A stretch of DNA of 63,623 bases. It comes from an uncultured Clostridia bacterium. GTDB taxonomy: Bacteria; Bacillota; Clostridia; UBA1381. Below are positions 16,430 through 22,906 of this stretch, piece by piece. A program made the translations under genes and the position numbers. Every line of letters begins with the position of its first letter. The first letter of the stretch is position 1. Location of the stretch: assembly GCA_934489015.1 (NCBI GenBank), contig CAKSSN010000015.1, positions 1 through 63,623 of the forward strand, in the 5' to 3' direction. The notes under the pieces are model-generated. The model was not told where the DNA came from and did not search any database. It saw only the letters and a program-made list of their open reading frames with translations.

Positions 16430-16473
16430 GCAAAGGGCTGCCGACATAATATTATTTTCCGCAGCCTTTTTGC
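16430..16473 (+). terminator. Terminator/attenuator hairpin in the mntP leader
   Basis: GCAAAGGGCTGC (16430-16441) pairs with GCAGCCTTTTTGC (16461-16473), one base longer, giving a GC-rich core GGCTGC/GCAGCC and a T5 run in the 3' arm. It starts only about 14 nt after the predicted transcription start. It could attenuate mntP or end a very short RNA. The conserved bases of the manganese (yybP-ykoY) riboswitch were not found. Confidence 0.55.
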
Positions 16474-16554
16474 TTGCTATGCGGTCAAAATCAGAATAAA
16501 CATGAATAAAATTTCATAGATATAATAAAAATACCTTTGCGAAAGGAAAAAATC

Positions 16555-17091
16555 ATGTTACTTGAAATAATTTTAATAGGAATAGCTCTCAGCATGGACG
16601 CCTTTGCGGTAACGCTTTCTTCGGCTATGATATATCCGAATTTAAAGCTGTCAAAGAGAATTTTAATGCCGGTGTTTTTCGGCGCATTTCAGGGGATTAT
16701 GCCGATACTCGGCTACTATCTCGGAACGCTCTTTTCGGCGTTTATTGATAAATATTCGGGTATAGTCGCGTTTTTAATTCTCGGCGTAATCGGCGTTAAT
16801 ATGATAAAAGAGGGCATTTTGGGAGAGGATACGCAGGAGAAGGAATTTTCAATCAAAATTCTGTTTCTCCAGGCAATAGCAACAAGCATAGACGCGTTTG
16901 CCGTCGGCGTAAGCTTTGCCGCACTCGGCGCGGAGATTTTTTCCTCGTCGGCAATCATCGCCTCCTCAACCTTCCTTATAACGCTTGCCGCACTTAAAAT
17001 AGGAAAGGCAGCCGGAGAAAAGCTCGGTGACAAAAGCGTTGTTATCGGCGGAATTATACTTATTGCAATAGGAATTAAATCACTTTTTTAG
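16555..17091 (+). CDS. mntP: Manganese efflux pump MntP
   Basis: This 178-residue, six-helix membrane protein starts MLLEIILIGIALSMDAFAV. The signature SMDAFAV is repeated in the second half as SIDAFAVGVSF, the internal duplication typical of MntP (formerly DUF204). MntP exports excess Mn(II). AAAGGA lies 7 nt before the chosen ATG; an in-frame TTG six codons earlier overlaps it. The gene has its own promoter and a hairpin in its leader, which would fit metal-dependent attenuation, although a known riboswitch is not recognisable. Confidence 0.9.
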   Translation: MLLEIILIGIALSMDAFAVTLSSAMIYPNLKLSKRILMPVFFGAFQGIMPILGYYLGTLFSAFIDKYSGIVAFLILGVIGVNMIKEGILGEDTQEKEFSIKILFLQAIATSIDAFAVGVSFAALGAEIFSSSAIIASSTFLITLAALKIGKAAGEKLGDKSVVIGGIILIAIGIKSLF

Positions 17092-17104
17092 GTACATATT
17101 AAGG

Positions 17105-17131
17105 CAGCGCGGATAAAAGCTATCCGCGCTG
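17105..17131. terminator. Shared hairpin between convergent mntP and spoVFB
   Basis: CAGCGCGGATA pairs perfectly with TATCCGCGCTG (11 bp, 5-nt loop). T-runs on either side are weak, but the position between two convergent genes suits a bidirectional terminator. Confidence 0.6.
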
Positions 17132-17177
17132 TCGATATATATTAACAGCTCCTGCATATCCGCGTATAAGACCGCAT

Positions 17178-17759
17178 TTATACAGATAGCATGGGCTGAA
17201 GCTGTATTCCGCCCAAAGCCGCCTCTGCCGCCGGAATTACCGCCGAAAAATCGGCAACAAGCGAACGCGGCTTTTTAACGCAGTCGTCCTGCGCAAACGG
17301 AATAAAATATATATTTTTGTTATTCATAAGCATACCGATATTTTTTGCCGCACCGGCAAGACCGTCGTTTGTTGAAACGCCTATAAGCACGGGACGGTCA
17401 TTTCTCAGATGCGCTTTAACCGCCATTGTAACGGATGTATCCGTAATGCCGTTTGCAAGCTTTGCAAGCGTATTGCCCGTGCAAGGCAGTACTATAACAA
17501 GGTCAAGCAGTCCCTTAGGGCCTATCGGCTCGGCTTCTTTGATTGATTTAATAATATCCTTTCCCGAAAGCTCCGTTAATATGTCATGAAATTCTTTACA
17601 GTCGCCAAAGCGCGTATCTGTAGAATATGCATTTTCGCTCATAATCGGAAAAACCTCCGCGCCTTGCGCACAAATATCTCTGCACGCCTGCATCGCTTTT
17701 TTAAATGTACAGAACGAGCCTGTCACGGCAAATCCGATTTTTTTATTTTTCAAATTCAT
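17178..17759 (-). CDS. spoVFB: Dipicolinate synthase subunit B
   Basis: Together with SpoVFA this flavoprotein makes dipicolinic acid in the mother cell, which is then packed into the forespore core. The 193-residue protein contains KIGFAVTGSFCTFKKA near the N-terminus and VIVLPCTGNTLAKLANGITD (about 90-110), typical of the flavoprotein fold of this family. The chosen ATG (MNLKNKK) is 12 nt after AAAGGA. Two earlier in-frame codons are possible, but one overlaps the ribosome binding site. The gene lies 198 bp after spoVFA, a wide gap for partners. Many clostridia lack spoVFAB and use an EtfA-type route instead, so its presence is informative. Confidence 0.9.
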   Translation of the reverse strand: MNLKNKKIGFAVTGSFCTFKKAMQACRDICAQGAEVFPIMSENAYSTDTRFGDCKEFHDILTELSGKDIIKSIKEAEPIGPKGLLDLVIVLPCTGNTLAKLANGITDTSVTMAVKAHLRNDRPVLIGVSTNDGLAGAAKNIGMLMNNKNIYFIPFAQDDCVKKPRSLVADFSAVIPAAEAALGGIQLQPMLSV

Positions 17760-17859
17760 TTTTATAACCATTCCTTTCCGTGCTGTAAGGCACAAAATTT
17801 AAGTCTGAAAGAAAATTGTTCGCAAGTAGTTGCTTTGCAGTGAGTGTTCAATGAAGCTT

Positions 17860-17908
17860 CAAATCTTTGATTTGATTAGCTGAATTAATGCAATCGGCTT
17901 GCCGATTG
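17860..17908. repeat. Two adjacent palindromes between spoVFA and spoVFB
   Basis: CAAATC/GATTTG (17860-17874) and CAATCGGC/GCCGATTG (17891-17908) form two short hairpins in the 198-bp gap. Neither has a T-run. They could be a small repetitive element or an RNA processing site. Confidence 0.4.
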
Positions 17909-17957
17909 TATTCCTTTATACTTCTGCCCCAAACAAAAAGCTGCGCTATGGGCGATT

Positions 17958-18809
17958 TTATTCAGACTTTTCACCGCCTATCTCTGAAAGTATGCCTAAA
18001 ACAGTATCGTAAATAATTTTACCGGCAGTTATCGGCGCTGTTTTTCCCGGCAGGCTCAGAGCCCATATAACGCGCCTTTTAAACGCTCTTGCCGCGCCGA
18101 AATTAACGCCGCCCGGCTTTGACGCAAGGTCTATAATAAGTGCGTCCTCGCGGATTTCTTCCAAAACCTCATCGGTGAAAATCATAGCCGGAACAGTGTT
18201 AAATATAAGCCTGTAGCCGCCTACATAGCTTTTTATCGCCCCTATATTTTCCGCATTATAGCCGCACGACCATGCTTCCGCAAGCGCTGACGGCTTTCTT
18301 GCCGCAACCGTAACATTCGCGCCGAGCGCTTTTAGTGTCCGTGCAAGCGCTTTTGCTACATTTCCGTAACCGGTTATTAAAACATCGCTTCCGAACACCG
18401 TGTGCGCGGTTTCGCTTATCGCAAGCTCCGCCGCTCCCTCCGCCGTAGGCACGGCATTTTTTATCAGAAGCTCTTCCCTGTTCATATAATTTATATATCT
18501 GCTGCCCGACATTATAAGCTTCTTTTCAAGCTCATCATTTGCTCCGGCATAAAATATTATTTTCCCCTCCGGAATTGATAAATCATCTATGTATATGCCC
18601 GAAGAGTAAAACGGAGCGAATATTTTATTTCCGCTGCACGTCGGCATCGGAAACACTATTATATTGCAGTCATATATTTCTTCAATATCACAGGCTTCAT
18701 CCTCTGCACCCGTATACCCGTATATTTTAACAGAATAACCGTCCCTGCGGAAAAGCTCCGACAGCGTGTGCTGCCTTAAATCTCCGCCTATAAAACCGAT
18801 GGATTTCAT
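17958..18809 (-). CDS. spoVFA: Dipicolinate synthase subunit A
   Basis: SpoVFA (DpaA) is the dehydrogenase-like subunit that oxidises dihydrodipicolinate with SpoVFB during late sporulation. The 283 residues start MKSIGFIGGDLRQHTLSELF, a family signature. A Rossmann motif, VLITGYGNVAKALARTLKALGA, begins near residue 143. GSEL-type variants are absent and the length is normal. The ATG is preceded by AAAGGGG. A sigma-K-like -10 (CATACTATA) about 40 bp upstream fits mother-cell expression. The gene sits between a terminator for spoIIID and spoVFB. Confidence 0.92.
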   Translation of the reverse strand: MKSIGFIGGDLRQHTLSELFRRDGYSVKIYGYTGAEDEACDIEEIYDCNIIVFPMPTCSGNKIFAPFYSSGIYIDDLSIPEGKIIFYAGANDELEKKLIMSGSRYINYMNREELLIKNAVPTAEGAAELAISETAHTVFGSDVLITGYGNVAKALARTLKALGANVTVAARKPSALAEAWSCGYNAENIGAIKSYVGGYRLIFNTVPAMIFTDEVLEEIREDALIIDLASKPGGVNFGAARAFKRRVIWALSLPGKTAPITAGKIIYDTVLGILSEIGGEKSE

Positions 18810-18847
18810 AAAGGTACACCCCTTTCAATTGCAAGTAATTAATACTG

Positions 18848-18856
18848 TATAGTATG
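18848..18856 (-). promoter_or_regulatory. Sigma-K-like -10 element for spoVFA
   Basis: On the minus strand CATACTATA matches the sigma-K -10 pattern CATA-N3-TA about 40 bp before the spoVFA start. The -35 region (only AC in the consensus) is not clearly present, so the call is moderate. Confidence 0.42.
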
Positions 18857-18918
18857 CCGCACATAAATTTTTGCTACCGTGATATTTATTATTTTTTGAA
18901 AAAGCAAAATTTGGGACT

Positions 18919-18966
18919 AAAAAAACGGATAAGCAAAGCGCATTTAAAATGAGCTTTACTTATCCG
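18919..18966 (-). terminator. Terminator of spoIIID
   Basis: CGGATAAG and AAAGC pair with GCTTT and CTTATCCG (18926-18966, one mismatch). On the minus strand T7 follows directly (plus-strand A-run 18919-18925). Confidence 0.85.
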
Positions 18967-18977
18967 CCGAAAACACA

Positions 18978-19244
18978 CTATTGCGATGTCTTCTTATTTT
19001 TAAGCATATATTTTCTCTTTGTCGCCATGCCTCCCCTTATATGTCTTTCAGCCTTGTTTTCGAGAAGTATTGCATGAACTCTTTTTGCAAGCGATTTATT
19101 TATTTTAATCAGGCGTTCACTGACATCTTTATGTACAGTCGATTTAGAAATATGAAATTCAGACGCAGCCCTGCGTACAGTAGCGTTGTTTTCAATAATA
19201 TAGTTTGCAAGCGTGACCGCACGCTGTTCGATATAATCTTTCAA
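18978..19244 (-). CDS. spoIIID: Sporulation transcriptional regulator SpoIIID
   Basis: SpoIIID is a small DNA-binding protein that acts in the mother cell between the sigma-E and sigma-K stages. The 88-residue sequence contains the helix-turn-helix VRRAASEFHISKSTVHKDVSERL (about 23-45) and a basic C-terminus rich in Lys and Arg, as in the family. It starts with TTG (LKDYIEQRAV) at 19244; the Shine-Dalgarno GAGGTG lies 6 nt upstream. This sequence is part of a nested inverted repeat (19248-19293) that can hide it in the RNA. The gene lies 94 bp downstream of the res stop codon with no terminator between them. Confidence 0.94.
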   Translation of the reverse strand: MKDYIEQRAVTLANYIIENNATVRRAASEFHISKSTVHKDVSERLIKINKSLAKRVHAILLENKAERHIRGGMATKRKYMLKNKKTSQ

Positions 19245-19247
19245 CTA

Positions 19248-19293
19248 CCTCACCTCTACATATTTTACCTATGTAGAAATATATGAGGTGAGG
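19248..19293 (-). promoter_or_regulatory. Nested hairpin enclosing the spoIIID Shine-Dalgarno
   Basis: On the minus strand CCTCACCT (19293-19286) can pair with AGGTGAGG (19255-19248), which contains the Shine-Dalgarno. Inside, CTACATA (19276-19270) pairs with TATGTAG (19262-19256). A 9-nt asymmetric bulge separates the two stems. The start codon TTG follows three bases after the outer stem. The structure would block ribosome access unless opened; a DNA operator role is an alternative. Confidence 0.65.
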
Positions 19294-19338
19294 CGGAGAT
19301 TTATACTAACTAATTCGTTATTAATGTTGGTATTTTGC

Positions 19339-22300
19339 TTATTCAAGTGTACTTATAATGTTAAGTAGGTTTTGATAGCTATCAACATCATGATATCGAA
19401 CATCATTAGTTGAAATTTCATTAAACAATTTTTTTGCACACGAAATTTTTGCCTGCTCAATAGGTCTTAAATTAAGAGTTTCCATTGTACCTTTCGTTTC
19501 TGCAATAAAATATATATGCTTAACTGTACCCTCATAAAAAGCTATTGCCCAGTCGGGAGAATAGTTTCCGACCGGCGTGGGTATATGAAAGCCTTTCGGG
19601 AGCTTTGCATAAACACATACTTCGCTTGCAGCATCTAAATCTTCCGCAAATTTTCTCTCTTTGCTTTTATCTGCCGTTCCGTCTGTAAACACATAGTCCT
19701 GTATAGCTTTGCTTGCTCTGAACGCTTTTGCATAGTCCTGCACTGCCCTTTTGGCAGTAAATATATCGCTGTCATATTCACCGCCGATTTCATCATATGA
19801 AATATGTTCAACTATCATAGTTGCTTTCTGCTCATTTATGAGCCTGATAATTTTTGTAATAAACTCCTCAGGATTATTCTTAAACATCAATATTTTGTCA
19901 TAACGAACACCCGTTAGAATTTCCGCAACCGTTTTTCTTGTAAGGGTACACCCCTCAGCAATTTTACCGATAAGATCATACCTCACGCCGCTTGTTTCGC
20001 TGTGTTTTAATGTTTTGGTTCTTGTCTTTACTCTGCCGAAGGACTCACGGCGTTCAAGCTCATACTCATTCATTTCTTCCTTTTGCCTGCCAATAGTTGT
20101 TGTGTACTGAAGCTGTGACACAAACAGCTTTTCATCAATATGCTTTATCGCCTTTCTTATGAGCTCAGCGCTATCAAATTCAACAGTGTACGCATACTTG
20201 TGATTGATCTGCTTCCAAAGAGTTTGAAATTCTTTTTTATAAAAATTATCGTTAAGCGGATTATCCTTAACCTTTGTATCATGACCATTTGAAATCATCT
20301 TGTCAAGCACACTGTCATCATAAACAGCCTGTATCAAAATTTGTATGCCGTCAGACATAGGTATAAGCTCCGCCGGAAGCGGTGCAACAGTACCCAATTC
20401 AACATCGGTACGATACTTGTCGGTGATTTTTCTGTCCATATCAACATAACCGTTTGCAATAAGATAAAACTCTATTGCATTAGCTTGTTTGTCATCAATC
20501 ATAGTTGATTGACCGTCAATATCAATAAATTTACCCTTAAAGTATTCGCTTGTCGCAACTGTAGGTCTGTCATAAAGAACAGTTTTAATATCCGACTGCA
20601 AATCCGACACAAATGTTTTATAGCTTTCACTTGCAATAACCGTAAGCATATTTATATCATGTACACTTTCACCTAAGCTTTGCACATCCATACGATTGCC
20701 CGATTGGTTTACGCATAAACGCAGTCCGCGACCAACCTCCTGGCGTTTCGCCGTGTTGCTGTCTGAGTGCTTTAGCGTACAAATCTGAAATACATTCGGA
20801 TTGTCCCAACCTTCCCGAAGTGCCGAATGTGAAAATATAAATCGTGTCGGTTCTTCAAAGCTGAGTAATCTTTCTTTGTTTTTAAGTATTAAATCATAAG
20901 CCGATATATCATCTGAAAATTCACTTCCGCGCTTTAATTTGCTGTCAACAGCCCTACCCTTTTTATCAATGCTGAAATAACCTTTATGTACTTTGGATAC
21001 ATCGCTGCATTTTTCTTTCAGGTATTTTGGGTACGGCGTATTTAAAAGCGTTGTATATTCATTTAACACATTTATGTATTCTTCTTCAAATATTTTGCCG
21101 TATTCGCCCAAAATTTCATCGCCGTTTTCATCATATTGGCGGTACTTTGCAACCTCGTCAATAAAAAATAGCGACAGTGTTTTGATACCCATATTAAAAA
21201 GCTTTTCTTCTTTATCAAAATGAGAAAGTATTGTTTCTCTTATTTGAATGCGGCGCATATCTTTTTCGGATACATCGCCGACAACATCACCGGTATAAAT
21301 AGTTTCGCCATTTGTAAACGTAACCAAGCCTTTGAGCGGATCAATTTCAGATATGGTAAAGCCTTTGTATTGCTCCATTTCCTGTGAAACATAATAAAGG
21401 TCATCACCCACACCAAGTATTCTTGTTTCACGGTTAATTGATTTTTTGTAGCCGATTTCAATTTCCATTTTTGCCATAGGCGGCTTTTTAGGCGATAACA
21501 CTATTTGTTCAAGAAACATATAGCTGTCTGTTCCCCTGAAATTTTTAACCTCAAATCCTTTAACCTCAATTTTCTTAACAAGCCGTTTATTAAACGCGTC
21601 GAGTGCGTCAAGCACATAAACAAGATTATGCTGCTTTGCGTGTGTTGCAGAATAGTTTATGCTGAATAACGGATTAAAATTTTTCAGCGCTTTTTGCGTA
21701 ACCTCACCACCCATTTTCTGCGGCTCATCAAGAATGATAATCGGGTTGTTCGCCTTGATAACGTCAATCGGTCTGCGCGACTGAAATTCATCACGCTTTG
21801 AGTAAATAATACGTGACTCCTTGCTTCTTCCGTCCTCTTTAAGTGAAGATGCAAAAGCCTGCGTGTTTATAATCATTACATTTATGCCGCTGCTTTGTGA
21901 AAAGTTGTCAAGTGCATTGAGATTAGAGCTGTTATATACAAAGAAGCGTGCCTTTTTGCCGTAATGCTCCATAAAATGCTCGGCAGTGATTTCAAATGTT
22001 TTATACACACCCTCACGTATAGCAATGCTCGGCACCACAACTATAAATTTGCTCCAACCGTACTGCTTGTTAAGCTCAAACATAGTTTTGATATATACAT
22101 ATGTTTTTCCGGTACCTGTTTCCATCTCAATATCAAGACTACATCTGCCTAAATCCTTGATAAGCTCCGGCGATAGCTTAATATTGTTCCGGGACTGTAA
22201 ATCGTGTATATTTTTAAGAAGCTGATCGTCCGAAAGAGCCAATGACTTATTTCTATAGCCTGTATCATCAAGTGCATCCAAAACTTCTCCGTACTCGTCT

Positions 22301-22455
22301 GCAAACTCAAGCGTCAGCTGCGCTTGCTGCGGCTTTAAAATACCTAAATCACGGGTATAGTCTTCCTTATCGTTAAAGCCTTGACCGGAAAACACCTTTA
22401 CCACGCTATCCACCGCATCTGTTTGGTATTGTTGTATCTTAAAATTAAACTTCAC
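19339..22455 (-). CDS. res: Type III restriction endonuclease, Res subunit
   Basis: Res is the ATP-dependent translocase and nuclease of a type III restriction-modification system and acts in complex with Mod. The 1038 residues show Walker A METGTGKTY (K117), a DEPQ Walker B box (about 241), SATHAK (motif III) and the motif VI segment RQEVGRGLRLCV. A C-terminal PD-x18-ETK nuclease motif (PDW near 967, ETKGT near 987) is complete, so cleavage activity is expected. The gene starts with GTG; AAAGGAGG lies 11 nt upstream. The stop of the four-helix-bundle gene overlaps its start by 11 bp. It is the last gene of the defence operon and its codon use is AT-richer than the neighbouring spore genes. 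Confidence 0.92.
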   Translation of the reverse strand: MKFNFKIQQYQTDAVDSVVKVFSGQGFNDKEDYTRDLGILKPQQAQLTLEFADEYGEVLDALDDTGYRNKSLALSDDQLLKNIHDLQSRNNIKLSPELIKDLGRCSLDIEMETGTGKTYVYIKTMFELNKQYGWSKFIVVVPSIAIREGVYKTFEITAEHFMEHYGKKARFFVYNSSNLNALDNFSQSSGINVMIINTQAFASSLKEDGRSKESRIIYSKRDEFQSRRPIDVIKANNPIIILDEPQKMGGEVTQKALKNFNPLFSINYSATHAKQHNLVYVLDALDAFNKRLVKKIEVKGFEVKNFRGTDSYMFLEQIVLSPKKPPMAKMEIEIGYKKSINRETRILGVGDDLYYVSQEMEQYKGFTISEIDPLKGLVTFTNGETIYTGDVVGDVSEKDMRRIQIRETILSHFDKEEKLFNMGIKTLSLFFIDEVAKYRQYDENGDEILGEYGKIFEEEYINVLNEYTTLLNTPYPKYLKEKCSDVSKVHKGYFSIDKKGRAVDSKLKRGSEFSDDISAYDLILKNKERLLSFEEPTRFIFSHSALREGWDNPNVFQICTLKHSDSNTAKRQEVGRGLRLCVNQSGNRMDVQSLGESVHDINMLTVIASESYKTFVSDLQSDIKTVLYDRPTVATSEYFKGKFIDIDGQSTMIDDKQANAIEFYLIANGYVDMDRKITDKYRTDVELGTVAPLPAELIPMSDGIQILIQAVYDDSVLDKMISNGHDTKVKDNPLNDNFYKKEFQTLWKQINHKYAYTVEFDSAELIRKAIKHIDEKLFVSQLQYTTTIGRQKEEMNEYELERRESFGRVKTRTKTLKHSETSGVRYDLIGKIAEGCTLTRKTVAEILTGVRYDKILMFKNNPEEFITKIIRLINEQKATMIVEHISYDEIGGEYDSDIFTAKRAVQDYAKAFRASKAIQDYVFTDGTADKSKERKFAEDLDAASEVCVYAKLPKGFHIPTPVGNYSPDWAIAFYEGTVKHIYFIAETKGTMETLNLRPIEQAKISCAKKLFNEISTNDVRYHDVDSYQNLLNIISTLE

Positions 22456-22852
22456 CTTCAGTCGTTCCTCCTTTCGGTAGTTTGGAGTGTGCAGAGTGGA
22501 GTTTGGAATTCATTGTTTTTGTTGTTGATGACATCATTTTTCTTAATTCCTCACAATCACTTTTTATTGATTGATATTCATTTTCTGTTAAATAGTCTGT
22601 ATCAAATAATAAGTCTAACCAGTAGATTGTTTCTGCGCATTCTTTTAAGGATATATAAATTTTAGAAAGAAAATCCTTGTCACTTATTGCACATTCGCTT
22701 TCGGCAATATTAGCACCTATACTTGTACCGCTGCGAAGTAATTGTTTTGATAAAATATATTCTTTCTTTTCTTCACATAAATACTTATATAATTTTACGA
22801 TTCTGACAGCAAATTTCTTGCTTTTATATTTAACTGTCTTTTCCCTGTCCAT
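22445..22852 (-). CDS. Four-helix-bundle protein (S23/IVP-like, TIGR02436 type)
   Basis: The 135-residue protein (start MDREKTVKYKSKKFAVRIVKLYKYL) contains LLRSGTSIGANIAESECAISDKDFLSKI, the hallmark of the four-helix-bundle proteins found in 23S rRNA intervening sequences and related to Avd of diversity-generating retroelements. Its function outside those elements is not established. GGAG lies 9 nt before the ATG and is part of the flanking repeat. The C-terminal approximately 22 residues are encoded by the other flanking repeat and host sequence, so the natural C-terminus may have changed on insertion. An open frame extends 12 codons upstream through the repeat but has no ribosome binding site. 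It sits between mod and res. Confidence 0.82.
   Translation of the reverse strand: MDREKTVKYKSKKFAVRIVKLYKYLCEEKKEYILSKQLLRSGTSIGANIAESECAISDKDFLSKIYISLKECAETIYWLDLLFDTDYLTENEYQSIKSDCEELRKMMSSTTKTMNSKLHSAHSKLPKGGTTEGEV
22479..22507 (+). repeat. Left inverted repeat of the four-helix-bundle cassette
   Basis: The plus strand reads AGTTTGGAGTGTG, GCAGAGT-type filler and GGAGTTTGGA. Its reverse complement matches the right tract (CAAACTCCA...CACTCCAAACT) except for about 7 extra bases. Confidence 0.75.
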
Positions 22853-22857
22853 AATTT

Positions 22858-22906
22858 CACACTCCACACTCCACACTTCAAACTCCACACTCCAAACTCC
22901 AAACTC
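22858..22906 (+). repeat. Right inverted repeat of the four-helix-bundle cassette
   Basis: This 49-bp tract is built of irregular 7-8 nt units of the types ACTCCAC and ACTCCAA. On the minus strand the units read GTGGAGT/TTGGAGT, and the innermost one supplies the GGAG Shine-Dalgarno of the four-helix-bundle gene. Confidence 0.8.

Larger units (their letters stand above)
22476..22906 (-). mobile_element. Four-helix-bundle gene cassette bounded by inverted repeats
   Basis: The gene is enclosed by related tandem-repeat tracts in opposite orientation (22479-22507 and 22858-22906). The right tract ends one base before the mod stop codon (22907-22909). The left tract begins just after the res ribosome binding site (22468-22474). 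Without the cassette, mod and res would be about 20-30 bp apart, normal operon spacing. This suggests insertion of an IVS-like element into a pre-existing mod-res operon. No transposase or integrase is encoded. Confidence 0.6.

Noticed and set aside
16229..16447. Minus-strand frame with a STVTDFARFLG motif
   Set aside because: It is the antisense of the conserved glmS C-terminus (DKPRNLAKSVTVE), a known source of false ORFs.
16417..16554. Manganese (yybP-ykoY) riboswitch before mntP
   Set aside because: The conserved internal-loop sequences are miss­ing; only a terminator hairpin is present.
22858..22906. Short repeats resembling a CRISPR array
   Set aside because: Units are 7-8 nt, irregular and without unique spacers, and a matching inverted copy lies on the other side of the gene.
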